A DNA stretch of 64,000 bases. Origin: Clostridioides difficile ATCC 9689 = DSM 1296 (GTDB lineage Bacteria > Bacillota > Clostridia > Peptostreptococcales > Peptostreptococcaceae). Numbering within the stretch: the stretch's first letter is position 1; each line of letters opens with the position of its first letter. Location: assembly GCF_001077535.1 (NCBI RefSeq), contig NZ_CP011968.1:2666001-2730000 (forward strand), written 5' to 3'. Below, one piece after another: positions 26,891-36,623 of the stretch. A program made the translations under genes and the position numbers. The notes under the pieces were generated by a model. The model was not told where the DNA came from and searched no databases. It saw only the letters and a program-made list of their open reading frames with translations.

Positions 26891-28264
26891 CTATTCTACT
26901 TTTCTTAATTCTTTCTTTAATATAAAATTTAATAAAAAACTTATTGTACCTAAGACCACCATAACATAACCTAATATCTGAAATTGTTCTGATGTTATAT
27001 TTACTTCAAATACCATTCCAAGTAAAACAGTTGCTAAAATAGAACCTAAATAACGACTAGTTTGAAACAGACCAGAAGCTGTCCCTATACTGTCACGAGG
27101 ACTTTCTTCAAACATAGAGGATTGCAGGGCTACATTACCAACTCCATAACTAATACCTGCTAATGATAATATAATACCCTTTCCTATTACAGGTATATGG
27201 ATAAAAACTACTGAAAGAAGTACTGCACTAATAAACATAAAGATTGATGATGTAACAAGAGGAAATCTAGTTCCAGATTTATCTATCCATTTTCCAGTTA
27301 ATGGAGATATAAATATACCTATACCAGACATAAATAGCATAAATAATCCAGTCGACTTTGCACTATAATGTAAGGCATCTTGAAAATAACTAGGAAGACC
27401 AAAAAACAAAATATAATTAAAGAAATTTAATATAATAAATTGCAAGTAAACTTTTGACAATTTAGGATTACTTACAAAAAGCTTAATATCTATAAATGGC
27501 AATTTTGTTCTCAATTCATGCCAAATAAAAAGACACATCAGTATTATACCAAATACAAGTTGTTCTAAGTTAAAAGATTCCTTCATAGATAGCAAAAATA
27601 GTAATATAAAAATCATTGCAATTGAAAATAGAAGTATGCCAATAATATCTAATCTTGACAAAACATTTTTTAAAGTTTCTTTTATAGATTTCTTTTCTTT
27701 TACTTCTTTTGGGAATAAAAAATACCCTAGGCATATAGAAACCAAAACAACAGGTATATTTACAAGAAATATAGCATGCCATCCTCCTAAGTCCAACAAT
27801 AATCCTCCAAGTGTCGGACCTAATCCTGCTGTAGTTGAAGCAAAAATGGTTAGAACTGCTAATGCAGAAGATTGTCTTTCTTTTATATTATTTTGTATAA
27901 GAGCAACTCCAGATGGATATAGGGTACTTGTTCCAATTGCTTGAATTACTCTTATAAAAATCAATATAAAGAATGATTGAACAAGTGGTACTATGGATGC
28001 TGATAAAATTACAAGCATCAAACCACTCAAAAATAAGACCTTTCTACCTATTAAATCTCCTATCTTACCTGAAACTGGTTGTGCAATAGCATTAGCTAGG
28101 TAAAATGCTGAAACAATCCAAGATACAGTTGTAAAACTAATATGAAAATCATTTTGTATACTATGTAAAGCAAGTGAAATCATAGAAGAATTAAGAGGAT
28201 TCAGCATAGTTCCTGAACCTATTGCTATCAAAAAAAGCGTTCTTCTAGCATTTGTTTTACCCAT
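26891..28264 (-). CDS. MFS transporter, drug exporter (DHA2-like)
   Basis: 457-aa proton-coupled exporter with about 14 hydrophobic helices. The first helices MLNPLNSSMISLALHSIQND and TTVSWIVSAFYLANAIAQPV, then SGKIGDLIGRKVLFLSGLML (motif A), and GVALIQNN/GLGPTLGGLLLDLGGWHAIF (motif C) identify the DHA2 family of multidrug efflux pumps. The substrate is unknown. It lies 35 bp after the ROK kinase gene and may be co-transcribed with it. Confidence 0.9.
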   Translation of the reverse strand: MGKTNARRTLFLIAIGSGTMLNPLNSSMISLALHSIQNDFHISFTTVSWIVSAFYLANAIAQPVSGKIGDLIGRKVLFLSGLMLVILSASIVPLVQSFFILIFIRVIQAIGTSTLYPSGVALIQNNIKERQSSALAVLTIFASTTAGLGPTLGGLLLDLGGWHAIFLVNIPVVLVSICLGYFLFPKEVKEKKSIKETLKNVLSRLDIIGILLFSIAMIFILLFLLSMKESFNLEQLVFGIILMCLFIWHELRTKLPFIDIKLFVSNPKLSKVYLQFIILNFFNYILFFGLPSYFQDALHYSAKSTGLFMLFMSGIGIFISPLTGKWIDKSGTRFPLVTSSIFMFISAVLLSVVFIHIPVIGKGIILSLAGISYGVGNVALQSSMFEESPRDSIGTASGLFQTSRYLGSILATVLLGMVFEVNITSEQFQILGYVMVVLGTISFLLNFILKKELRKVE

Positions 28265-28299
28265 ATATCATCACGCCTCCAATAAGCAGTTCATTTACA

Positions 28300-29235
28300 T
28301 TATAAAAAAGCTGCTCCTATAATTCCTGCGTCTGAACCTAAAGTTGCACATGTAATTGTAGCTATATCTTCTGTTTTGTATAATACAAATTTTCTTACCA
28401 AATCTTCTATTCCATCAAGTATTATATCGCTAGATTTAGAAATGCCTCCTCCTATAGATATAATTTCTGGGTCTAAAGAATTTATTGTGTTTGCAAAAGT
28501 TTTTGCTAAATACTCTTTAAATCTATTTATTACTTTAATTGCCACTAAATCATTTTCTCTATATGCATCAAACACCATCTTTGCATTTACATTTTCTAAA
28601 TTTCCCTCTGCCAAATCTAAAATCCTACTCTTTTCTCCTTCTTCTATCAGTTTTTGAGAATACTTTATAATTGCAGTTGCTGAACAAAAAGTTTCTACAC
28701 AACCATTATTTCCACAATTACAATTAAAATAGTTTTCTCCTATAATTTGATGACCTATTTCTGAACCCAATCCATGTGCTCCAGAAAAGACTTTTTGATT
28801 AATTACTATTCCTCCACCTACACCAGTTCCTAAAGTATATAATACTCCAACATTAGCACCTTTCATACTTCCAAACTTTGCTTCTCCAAGTGCTGCTACT
28901 GTTGCATCATTTTCTCCATGAATTTCAACATCTGGAAATCTTCTTTTTAACTCTTTATTAAAAGCTTTTTTATTCCATTTTAAATTTACACAAGTTACTA
29001 ATCCTTCTTTATTTATAAAACCTGGAACACCAAATCCAATAGATTTTATGTCACTCATAGTAAGTTTATTATCTTCCAACAACTTATAAATCATTATTTT
29101 TATGTCATTAAGTATTCCTTCAAATCCTTTTTCAATTACTGTTTTACACTCTGACCTAAAAATTATTTTCCCATAGTTATCAACTACTCCTGCTTGTATA
29201 CCTGTTCCTCCTATGTCTACACCTATATAATACAT
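28300..29235 (-). CDS. ROK family sugar kinase (glucokinase-like)
   Basis: 311 aa. ATP-binding GVDIGGTGIQAGVVD at the N-terminus, GENDATVAALGEAKFG, TLGTGVGGGIVIN, and the ROK zinc site GHQIIG... CNCGNNGCVE. No helix-turn-helix precedes the kinase, so it is an enzyme rather than a NagC-type repressor. Probably phosphorylates glucose or a related sugar; the substrate cannot be told from sequence alone. Confidence 0.9.
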   Translation of the reverse strand: MYYIGVDIGGTGIQAGVVDNYGKIIFRSECKTVIEKGFEGILNDIKIMIYKLLEDNKLTMSDIKSIGFGVPGFINKEGLVTCVNLKWNKKAFNKELKRRFPDVEIHGENDATVAALGEAKFGSMKGANVGVLYTLGTGVGGGIVINQKVFSGAHGLGSEIGHQIIGENYFNCNCGNNGCVETFCSATAIIKYSQKLIEEGEKSRILDLAEGNLENVNAKMVFDAYRENDLVAIKVINRFKEYLAKTFANTINSLDPEIISIGGGISKSSDIILDGIEDLVRKFVLYKTEDIATITCATLGSDAGIIGAAFL

Positions 29236-29348
29236 CTCTTTTCACCTTTCTCTTTTGAATCATTTAATTTTATCTATATTTTATTATATATATAGTATAT
29301 TAAAATGTGACACTATGCAAATTTTTCATAAAAGTTTATGAACAAAGC
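29236..29348. other. Upstream region of the ROK gene
   Basis: AT-rich sequence; promoter elements for the ROK/MFS pair are expected here but none stands out. Confidence 0.4.
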
Positions 29349-29389
29349 AAAAACATCCTCTCACAGTATATTTTACTATGAGAAGATGT
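29349..29389 (-). terminator. Putative terminator of the orphan unit at 29.4-30.0 kb
   Basis: Arms at 29353-29368 and 29374-29389 (ACATC..CTCA.AGTA / TACT.TGAG..GATGT) pair completely only on the minus strand, where G-U pairs fill the mismatches, and are followed by TTTTGC. No known gene ends here; the only unit pointing at it is the orphan transcription unit. Confidence 0.6.
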
Positions 29390-29614
29390 CTATTTTATTA
29401 ATTATTTTAATTTGGCAAGTGTTCAAAACAAACTATATTTAAAGCAAGTATTTTAAACCTTTGTCTTTACTTATTTTTTTATCTACAACCTTATTTATAA
29501 TTAAACATCAAACAAATCTTAAGCACATTTTTAGTTGGTATAAACTAACTTTCTATAAAAAACAATCTCAATGTTTTAGCAATTTATACTAAAAATTTTT
29601 CATAGATTATAAGT

Positions 29615-29705
29615 ATATTTCTTTACATATACCCAACTAGACACATATTTCTTTACATACACATCTAGCACAATAACCAATACCATATACATATTTCTTT
29701 ACACA
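29615..29705. repeat. Three direct repeats of a 15-mer
   Basis: ATATTTCTTTACATA at 29615-29629 and 29645-29659, and ATATTTCTTTACACA at 29691-29705. Starts are spaced 30 and 46 bp apart. They lie inside the orphan transcript, in its untranslated 3' part. Confidence 0.8.
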
Positions 29706-29872
29706 TGTATATACTAAAAGTAATTCACAACTAGGTTTCCCTAATTACATTCTAATCAGATATACCCTTTATAAAAATTTTAATTCATACAAAAGATTTA
29801 AAAATTAGATACCTTGTCTATATAATATTACTATTTTACTACTAAAAGTTTGAGTCTAGGTAATTACAATAA

Positions 29873-29989
29873 TTATCCCAGCTCATGAGTTTTTCCAGTA
29901 CTTAATCTAGCACTAAAAGTATCTAATTTTATTTTGTATATTACAATAAAGTTTTCTTCATCATTTGGCAGTGCCACATCCGTTCCCAC
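29873..29989 (-). CDS. Candidate 38-aa protein of unknown function
   Basis: A short frame from GTG 29987-29989 to TAA. Read with Met at the GTG it begins MGTDVALPNDEENFIVIYKI and ends KLDTFSARLSTGKTHELG. Support: AAAGGGGTG lies six bases before the GTG, and a promoter (TTGTCC-17-TATAAT) lies about 30 bp further upstream. The protein has no membrane segment or signal. I do not recognise it. It could be a genuine small protein, the remnant of a longer gene, or chance on a regulatory RNA. A GTG three codons earlier is the alternative start. Confidence 0.5.
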   Translation of the reverse strand: MGTDVALPNDEENFIVIYKIKLDTFSARLSTGKTHELG

Positions 29990-30019
29990 TGGAATCACCC
30001 CTTTCTTTTATTTGATTAT

Positions 30020-30048
30020 ATTATAGCACATTATATATTTTAGGACAA
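30020..30048 (-). promoter_or_regulatory. Sigma-A promoter of the orphan transcription unit
   Basis: TTGTCC (30043-30048), 17-bp spacer, TATAAT (30020-30025) on the minus strand, downstream of the dnaJ terminator and reading away from dnaJ. Confidence 0.7.
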
Positions 30049-30108
30049 GTATTTTTCAGAAAATTATTTATATTCAGTTTTATTTTATGCACATTTATTT
30101 TTTATACA

Positions 30109-30195
30109 AAAATAGCCAATATAAAAATCATAATATCTCCTTTGACAATCTTATAAATAACTAAGATTTTAAAAATATGATTATATATTGGCTAC
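30109..30195 (-). terminator. Terminator of the hrcA-grpE-dnaK-dnaJ operon
   Basis: On the minus strand TAGCCAATATATAATCATA pairs with TATGATTTTTATATTGGCTA across a loop of about 45 nt, followed by TTTTTG. It starts a few bases after the dnaJ stop. Confidence 0.7.
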
Positions 30196-30200
30196 TTTAA

Positions 30201-31355
30201 CTACTTTTTCTTAAACATATCTTCTATCTTTTGTCCGAAGGTTTTCTTCTTTTCGTGGACGTTCGACCCACACTCCTTCGCAAATTCTCTCAATAGTTCT
30301 TTTTGCTTATCGTTTAATTTTTTAGGAATTTCAACTACAACCTTAACATATTGGTCTCCTCTTGAATTACCTCTAATTCTAGGGATTCCTTTCTCTTTAA
30401 GTCTAAATACAGTTCCAGTTTGTGTCCCCTCTGGCACACTATATTTAACTTTTCCATCCAAAGTAGGTACTTCTATCTCATCACCTAAAGTTGCTTGAAC
30501 AAATGTAATTGGCATTTCAAAATAAATATCATTTCCATCTCTAGTAAATAGTGGATGTGACTTAACATTAACTACAATATATAGGTCTCCTCTTGGAGCA
30601 CCTTTTTCTCCTACTTCACCTTGACCAGAAAGTTTTATCATTTGACCATCATCTATACCAGCAGGTATATCTACTTCTATAGTCTTAACTTTTCTTGTAT
30701 TTCCAGTTCCATGACATTTACTACATGGAGATTCAATCACTTCTCCAGTTCCATTACAAGCACTACATGGTCTTGAACTTGCTATATTACCAAATGGAGT
30801 TCTTTGAACAGTTCTAACTTGACCAGTTCCATTACAAGTTGAACAAGTTTTCTTTGATGTTCCTGGTTTTGCTCCAGTTCCATTACATTCTTCACACTCT
30901 TCACTTCTATTTACTTTTATAGACATCTTTTTACCAAATGCAGCTTCTTCAAAAGATATAGTAACACTCTGTCTTATATCTGCACCACGTTGAGGTCCTC
31001 TTCTTCTTGCTCTTCCACCTCCGAAGCTTCCTCCAAACATGTCACCAAATATATCTCCGAACATATCTTCAAAACCACCAAAGCCTTGACCGCCAAATCC
31101 TCCTTGACCACCAAAACCGCCTTGACCATTTAGCCCATCATGTCCAAACTGGTCATAAGTTTTTCTCTTTGTATCATCAGATAGAACTTCATAAGCTTCA
31201 TTTATCTCTTTAAATTTTTCTTCCGCCTCTTTATCTCCAGGATTTCTATCTGGATGGTACTTCATTGCTAATTTTCTATAAGCTTTTTTTATCTCTTGAG
31301 CTTCTGCACCTTTACTGATACCTAAGACTTCATAATAATCCCTTTTTGTACTCAA
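30201..31355 (-). CDS. dnaJ: Chaperone DnaJ
   Basis: Hsp40 co-chaperone that stimulates DnaK ATPase. 384 aa, type I architecture: J domain with [10 protein letters not shown] (about 31-40), Gly/Phe-rich linker ([20 protein letters not shown]), four zinc repeats [24 protein letters not shown] and CSKCHGTG, and a C-terminal substrate domain. Last gene of the HrcA-controlled operon; a hairpin separates it from dnaK. Confidence 0.98.
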   Translation of the reverse strand: MSTKRDYYEVLGISKGAEAQEIKKAYRKLAMKYHPDRNPGDKEAEEKFKEINEAYEVLSDDTKRKTYDQFGHDGLNGQGGFGGQGGFGGQGFGGFEDMFGDIFGDMFGGSFGGGRARRRGPQRGADIRQSVTISFEEAAFGKKMSIKVNRSEECEECNGTGAKPGTSKKTCSTCNGTGQVRTVQRTPFGNIASSRPCSACNGTGEVIESPCSKCHGTGNTRKVKTIEVDIPAGIDDGQMIKLSGQGEVGEKGAPRGDLYIVVNVKSHPLFTRDGNDIYFEMPITFVQATLGDEIEVPTLDGKVKYSVPEGTQTGTVFRLKEKGIPRIRGNSRGDQYVKVVVEIPKKLNDKQKELLREFAKECGSNVHEKKKTFGQKIEDMFKKK

Positions 31356-31384
31356 AAATTGACACCACCTTCATTTTACAAAAC

Positions 31385-31417
31385 GATAGCTTGTAGAATA
31401 ATAAACTACAAGCTATC
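31385..31417 (-). promoter_or_regulatory. Hairpin between dnaK and dnaJ
   Basis: Perfect 12-bp stem GATAGCTTGTAG / CTACAAGCTATC with a 9-base loop. On the minus strand it is followed by GTTTTG, so it is at most a weak terminator. It could be a processing or stability site that sets DnaJ below DnaK. Confidence 0.65.
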
Positions 31418-31565
31418 ATTAATTCTTATATTCTACTTTAAGTTATATAATCTATGATATATTATATTCTTTATGATGTATATTGTCCATATATCTTTAA
31501 CATCTATATGATTTTCACAAATCATATATGTTCCAATTATCATTTAGTGTTACATATTATATAGC

Positions 31566-33413
31566 TTATTTATCTTCATCTACTTCTTTAAAGTCAGCAT
31601 CTACTACATTGTCATCTTTAGGTCCATTGTCTTGTGCTTGTTCTGCACCTTGTGCCGCTTGTTGTTCTTGAGCTGCTTTTTGGTACATTTCTTGAGATAC
31701 TTTTTGGAACTTAGTCATTACTTCATCTGTAGCTTTCTTAAGTTCTTCTGCTGTAGCATCTTGATTATCTTTTACAGCTTTTAAATCTGCTATAGCTTTT
31801 TCTATATCCTCTTTTTCACCTGAACTTATTTTATCTCCAAGTTCATTTAAAGTTTTTTCAGTTTGATATATAGTAGATTCAGCTTGATTGAATGCTTCTA
31901 TTTTTTCTTTCTTTTGTTTGTCAGCTTCTGCATTCATTTCTGCTTCTTTTATCTTTTGCTCTATTTCTGCTTCTGATAAATTAGTGTTTGATGTTATAGT
32001 TATTTTTTGCTCTTTTCCTGTACCTAAATCTTTAGCTGAAACATTAACTATACCATTTGCATCTATATCAAAAGTAACTTCTATTTGAGGTATTCCTCTT
32101 TGTGCTGGTGGTATATCTGTTAATTGGAATCTTCCTAAAGTTGTATTGTCATAAGCCATACTTCTTTCACCTTGAAGAACATGTATATCAACAGCTGTTT
32201 GGTTATCAGCAGCAGTTGAGAATATTTGAGACTTCTTAGTTGGTATTGTAGTATTTCTTTCTATTATCTTAGTCATTACATTACCCATAGTTTCTATACC
32301 AAGAGATAATGGAGTAACATCTAGTAATAATAAGTCTTTAACATCCCCTGCTAAAACTCCAGCTTGTATAGAAGCACCTGCTGCAACACACTCATCTGGG
32401 TTTATACCTTTATGAGGTTCTTTTCCTATAAACTTCTTAACAGCTTCTTGTACTGCTGGTATTCTTGTAGAACCACCTACTAATAATACATCATCTATAT
32501 CACCTGTAGAAAGTCCTGCATCTTGTAAAGCTGTCTTAGTTGGTTCCATAGTTTTTTCAACTAAACCTCTAGTTAATTCTTCAAATTTAGCTCTTGATAA
32601 ATCTATATTTAAGTGTTTTGGTCCTTCTGCTGTAGCAGTTATGAAAGGTAAGTTTATGTTTGAACTCATTGTTGATGATAATTCTTTCTTAGCCTTTTCT
32701 GCTGCTTCTTTTAATCTTTGAAGAGCCATTTTATCATTTCTTAAATCTACACCTTCAGCTTTTTTAAATTCCTCTGCTAAATAATCTATTACTATTTGGT
32801 CAAAGTCATCTCCACCTAATCTATTGTTACCAGCTGTAGCTAAAACTTCAAAAGTTCCATCTCCTATTTCAAGTATAGATACGTCAAAAGTTCCTCCACC
32901 TAAGTCAAATACTAATATTTTCTTTTCTTGGTCTAATTTATCCATACCATAAGCAAGAGCTGCTGCTGTTGGCTCATTTATTATTCTCTTAACATCAAGC
33001 CCTGCTATTCTACCAGCATCTTTAGTTGCTTGTCTTTGAGCATCTGTAAAGTAAGCTGGTACTGTTATAACTGCTTCTGTTACTGTTTGTCCTAAGTAAC
33101 TTTCTGCATCTGATTTTAATTTTTGTAATATTATTGCTGATATTTCTTGTGGAGTATATGATTTTCCATCTATATTTACTTTATAATCAGTTCCCATATG
33201 AGTTTTTATAGAAGTTATTGTTTTATCTGCATTTGTAACTGCTTGTCTTTTTGCAGGTTCTCCAACTATTCTTTCACCATCTTTTGTAAATGCTACTACT
33301 GATGGAGTAGTTCTCATACCTTCACTATTTGCTATTATTTGTGCTTCTCCACCTTCTAACACTGCAACACATGAATTTGTTGTTCCTAAATCTATTCCTA
33401 TTATTTTTCCCAT
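31566..33413 (-). CDS. dnaK: Chaperone DnaK (Hsp70)
   Basis: 615 aa. ATPase domain with [46 protein letters not shown] and [13 protein letters not shown]; substrate-binding domain from about 370 ([16 protein letters not shown]); helical lid and a Gln/Ala-rich tail ending in the acidic [11 protein letters not shown]. Strong GAGGAGGAT Shine-Dalgarno. Confidence 0.99.
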   Translation of the reverse strand: MGKIIGIDLGTTNSCVAVLEGGEAQIIANSEGMRTTPSVVAFTKDGERIVGEPAKRQAVTNADKTITSIKTHMGTDYKVNIDGKSYTPQEISAIILQKLKSDAESYLGQTVTEAVITVPAYFTDAQRQATKDAGRIAGLDVKRIINEPTAAALAYGMDKLDQEKKILVFDLGGGTFDVSILEIGDGTFEVLATAGNNRLGGDDFDQIVIDYLAEEFKKAEGVDLRNDKMALQRLKEAAEKAKKELSSTMSSNINLPFITATAEGPKHLNIDLSRAKFEELTRGLVEKTMEPTKTALQDAGLSTGDIDDVLLVGGSTRIPAVQEAVKKFIGKEPHKGINPDECVAAGASIQAGVLAGDVKDLLLLDVTPLSLGIETMGNVMTKIIERNTTIPTKKSQIFSTAADNQTAVDIHVLQGERSMAYDNTTLGRFQLTDIPPAQRGIPQIEVTFDIDANGIVNVSAKDLGTGKEQKITITSNTNLSEAEIEQKIKEAEMNAEADKQKKEKIEAFNQAESTIYQTEKTLNELGDKISSGEKEDIEKAIADLKAVKDNQDATAEELKKATDEVMTKFQKVSQEMYQKAAQEQQAAQGAEQAQDNGPKDDNVVDADFKEVDEDK

Positions 33414-33504
33414 GACTAAAATCCTCCTCGAGTAATTATATAATTAAGTTTTACTTATTTTAATATTTTATATTAGGTTAAATAATTTAACCTTTAATTT
33501 ATAC

Positions 33505-34125
33505 TTAGCAAGAAACTTTAACCATTGAAGGTCTTACAACTTTAGTTCCTAGCTTATATCCTTTTTGAAGTACCATTACTATTTGATTTGCTTCAACTCC
33601 ATCTACACTTTCTTGCATAACTGCTAGATGTAGATTAGGGTCAAATTCCTTAGATTCTGCTTCTATTTCTTCTACTCCAAATTTTACTAAAGTGTCTATT
33701 AATTGTTTATGTACAAGGCTTATACCCTTATACATAGTATCTTCCTTATCTTCACATGCATCTAAGGCTCTTTCCATACTATCTATAACTGGTATCAATT
33801 CAGTTATTATTTTTTCATTTGCAAATACGCCTATTGTCTCTTTCTCTTGTTGAGTTCTTCTTCTGTAGTTTGCATATTCGGCTTGAAGTCTTTGATATTT
33901 ATCATTTAATTCATCCAACTCATCCTGCAATTTTTTTTCTGCTAACTTAGAATTTATATCTGTTACATTTTCATCATCAACTTCTTTTTCATCAGTTTTT
34001 TCACTTGATGTTTCACATTCTTCATTAACAACTTCCTCTTCTAACTCTACTTGAGTTTCCGATTCTTGGTTAATAGAAGTATCATTTTCTTCTCTTACTT
34101 CCTGTTGCTCATTTTTTTTATCCAA
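33505..34125 (-). CDS. grpE: Nucleotide exchange factor GrpE
   Basis: 206 aa. A very acidic N-terminal region (about 1-65), a long coiled coil (LQDELDELNDKYQRLQAEYA), and a C-terminal beta domain (LIDTLVKFGVEEIEAESKEF, GYKLGTKVVRPSMVKV). Releases ADP from DnaK. Lies between hrcA and dnaK. Confidence 0.97.
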   Translation of the reverse strand: MDKKNEQQEVREENDTSINQESETQVELEEEVVNEECETSSEKTDEKEVDDENVTDINSKLAEKKLQDELDELNDKYQRLQAEYANYRRRTQQEKETIGVFANEKIITELIPVIDSMERALDACEDKEDTMYKGISLVHKQLIDTLVKFGVEEIEAESKEFDPNLHLAVMQESVDGVEANQIVMVLQKGYKLGTKVVRPSMVKVSC

Positions 34126-34154
34126 GACTTTACACCTCGCAATTTAAAATTTCT

Positions 34155-35174
34155 TTACTTTCTATTAATTAATAAACTCATATAATTTATTATAGAGTAA
34201 ATTCTAGCATAATCCATTCTGGTAGGGCCTATAAAGCTTATTCGCCCAACCAAGTCTCTATCTACATTATAAGTTGCTGTAACTATACTACAATCCTGTG
34301 CCAGTTCACAATCATTATCACTACCAATTATTATATTTAGATTGTCTTTTTGTATTCCCTTTGATTTAATTATGTCAGCTATTGTTTCCTTTTTTTCCAA
34401 CATATTTAAAAATGACTTTGCTTTTAATACATCATTAAATTCTGGATAACTAAATATGTTAGTAGCTCCATTTAATGATAGAGAAAAATCTTCTTCTTTC
34501 ATATTTGAGTTCAAAGCATTTAAAAGCTCATCTATAAGCCCAGAATACTCACTTATTTCGTATTTAATAAAAGCAATTAGATTATCATCCAAATCTGTTA
34601 TACTTTTACCTAAGAGCTTCCTTGTAAGATTATCAGAAATCAAATTTAACTTAGATTGATCTAAATATACATTAGTTGTAAGGTTAGCTTTTTTTAAGTC
34701 CCCTTTATCTGTTACAACTATAAGTAAAATATTATTGTCATTCATAGCAACCAACTGTATGTGCTTTATAACACTTTGATTTATTAAACTCTTAGTAACT
34801 GCTACAGTTGTATAGTTTGTTAGTTGCGATAATAGCTTAGAAGTTTCATGAATCAATTCTTTTATATGATTTATATTGTGATTCATACATTGTTCAATAA
34901 GAATCTTATCATTATCATCCAATTCGCTTTTACTCATAAGAGAGTTTACATATAACTTATAGCCTTTTTCAGATGGAACTCTACCCGCAGAAGTATGAGG
35001 CTGAATTAAATACCCTAATTCTTCAAGGTCAGCCATTTCATTTCTTATGGTAGCAGCACTAACACCTAAATCATGTCTTTTAGATATTGTTCTAGAACCT
35101 ATAGCTTCAGCTGTTTCTATATAATCTTTAACTATAGCTTTGAGGATATTTAATTTTCTTTCATTTAATTCCAT
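34155..35174 (-). CDS. hrcA: Heat-inducible transcription repressor HrcA
   Basis: Represses class I heat-shock genes by binding CIRCE; its activity depends on GroE. 339 aa: a winged-helix N-terminus (LNILKAIVKDYIETAEAIGS, RHDLGVSAATIRNEMADLEE), a GAF-like core and a dimerisation part. The ATG at 35174 follows AGGAGGTATAATAAT; an upstream in-frame GTG lies inside CIRCE itself and is discarded. First gene of the operon. Confidence 0.97.
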   Translation of the reverse strand: MELNERKLNILKAIVKDYIETAEAIGSRTISKRHDLGVSAATIRNEMADLEELGYLIQPHTSAGRVPSEKGYKLYVNSLMSKSELDDNDKILIEQCMNHNINHIKELIHETSKLLSQLTNYTTVAVTKSLINQSVIKHIQLVAMNDNNILLIVVTDKGDLKKANLTTNVYLDQSKLNLISDNLTRKLLGKSITDLDDNLIAFIKYEISEYSGLIDELLNALNSNMKEEDFSLSLNGATNIFSYPEFNDVLKAKSFLNMLEKKETIADIIKSKGIQKDNLNIIIGSDNDCELAQDCSIVTATYNVDRDLVGRISFIGPTRMDYARIYSIINYMSLLINRK

Positions 35175-35194
35175 ATTATTATACCTCCTAGCTG

Positions 35195-35221
35195 TTAGCA
35201 CTCACTAAGTTCGAGTGCTAA
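35195..35221 (-). promoter_or_regulatory. CIRCE operator (HrcA binding site)
   Basis: Perfect TTAGCACTC-N9-GAGTGCTAA, 20 bp before the hrcA start and just downstream of the promoter -10. It matches the class I heat-shock consensus exactly. Confidence 0.99.
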
Positions 35222-35236
35222 AAAGATTATATATAT

Positions 35237-35265
35237 TATATACCATTATAAATTTATTTTGTCAA
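35237..35265 (-). promoter_or_regulatory. Promoter of hrcA-grpE-dnaK-dnaJ
   Basis: Consensus TTGACA (35260-35265) and TATATA at 17 bp (35237-35242), with a TATAAT two bases further on. CIRCE begins at the expected transcription start. Confidence 0.85.
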
Positions 35266-35276
35266 CACCTTAAAAA

Positions 35277-36452
35277 TTATTCCATAAATTCTATAAATAC
35301 ACTATTAGATATTTCTCTTCCTTTTTGAGTTAATTGTATACCTTCAAAGCTCTGATTTATAAGCTTTCTAGCTAATAGCATTTCTATTTGCTTATTATAC
35401 TTCTCTCTAAAATCTATTCCAAATTTTTTTTTAAAATCTTCAAATTTTATGCCTTTATTCATTCTAAGCCCCATAAATATCTTTTCTTCTATCATATCTT
35501 TCTCAGAAAGAATTTCATTTTCTTGTATTGGTTTTTCTCTTTTTACCAAACTTAAATGATAGTCTTCTAAAGATTCTACATTATTGTATCTGTTCTCATT
35601 AATATAGCCAGAAGCTCCTGCTCCAATCCCTATATAATGTTCACATTCCCAATATAAAATATTATGCTCACAATTATAGCCTTCTTTTGAGTAGTTTGAT
35701 ATTTCATATTGATTATATCCTTTTGACTTTAAGTAGTTTATTGTATACTCATACATTTCTATATCTACATTTTCATCTATAAGTTCAAATTTATTACTTT
35801 CATACATATTGTATAGTTCAGTTCCTTCTTCTAGTATAAGGGAATAAGCTGATATATGTGTTGGATTTAAGTGTACAACTTTTTCAAGAGTTTCCTTCCA
35901 ATCACATAGAGTTTGATTTGGAAGACTGTACATTAAATCTACATTAATATTTTTAAAACCTACACTTAATGCATCTTTATAGTTTTTCTCAAATTCTTCA
36001 TAAGTATGTATTCTTCCTATAAAGTTCAAATGCTTTTCTTGAATAGCTTGTAGCCCTATACTAAGTCTATTTATGCCAATCTCTTTCATAGTTTTTAATT
36101 TTTCTAATGTTAATGTCCCAGGATTACACTCTATAGTTATTTCTGCATTCTCATCTATATCAAACATTTCTTTTATACTTATAAATACTTCTCTTATTTC
36201 ATCAGAGGTTAGTATACTAGGTGTACCTCCCCCTACAAATATACTCGTTATTTTGTCATTTTTATTTAGACTACAGCATTCTTTATTTTTATATTTATTA
36301 TCTTTATATAATTTATTACTATATAATTCCATTTCTATTTTTAAGTCTTCTATATATCTTTTTTTTGAATCTATGTCCATTTTATAAGAATTAAAATCAC
36401 AATACTTACATTTTTTCACACAAAATGGAATATGTACATAAAGTCCTAGCAT
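35277..36452 (-). CDS. hemW: HemW-like radical SAM protein (heme chaperone)
   Basis: 391 aa, related to coproporphyrinogen III dehydrogenase (HemN) but of the HemW type. Radical-SAM motif CVKKCKYCDF near 12-21, GGGTPSIL, ECNPGTL, and a C-terminal HemN-C winged domain. It lacks the longer N-terminus of true HemN and has CxxxCxxC without the extra cysteine. Next to hrcA, as in Bacillus. Confidence 0.93.
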   Translation of the reverse strand: MLGLYVHIPFCVKKCKYCDFNSYKMDIDSKKRYIEDLKIEMELYSNKLYKDNKYKNKECCSLNKNDKITSIFVGGGTPSILTSDEIREVFISIKEMFDIDENAEITIECNPGTLTLEKLKTMKEIGINRLSIGLQAIQEKHLNFIGRIHTYEEFEKNYKDALSVGFKNINVDLMYSLPNQTLCDWKETLEKVVHLNPTHISAYSLILEEGTELYNMYESNKFELIDENVDIEMYEYTINYLKSKGYNQYEISNYSKEGYNCEHNILYWECEHYIGIGAGASGYINENRYNNVESLEDYHLSLVKREKPIQENEILSEKDMIEEKIFMGLRMNKGIKFEDFKKKFGIDFREKYNKQIEMLLARKLINQSFEGIQLTQKGREISNSVFIEFME

Positions 36453-36559
36453 CTTTCACTCCTCATTTCTTAAATTATCTTAAAACATCAATTACTAAAT
36501 TATAAATCAAACAAAATAGCACATCAAGCAATATATAATACTTATATTGTATAACAGTA

Positions 36560-36603
36560 TAAAAAATTTGGATAAAAGTTAATTTTCACCTTTACCCAAA
36601 TTT
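36560..36603 (-). terminator. Terminator of the APC permease gene
   Basis: On the minus strand AAATTTGGGTAAAG pairs with CTTTTATCCAAATTT using G-U pairs, followed by TTTTT. It lies 21 bp after the permease stop. Confidence 0.75.
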
Positions 36604-36623
36604 ATCTAACTTAAATTAAGTAG

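Noticed and set aside
29420..29530. Minus-strand frame with an in-frame TGA (MCLRFV, then CLIINKVVDKKISKDKG) as a possible selenoprotein
   Set aside because: Very short, no Shine-Dalgarno, no hairpin of a SECIS type recognised, no family match; more likely chance or a gene remnant.
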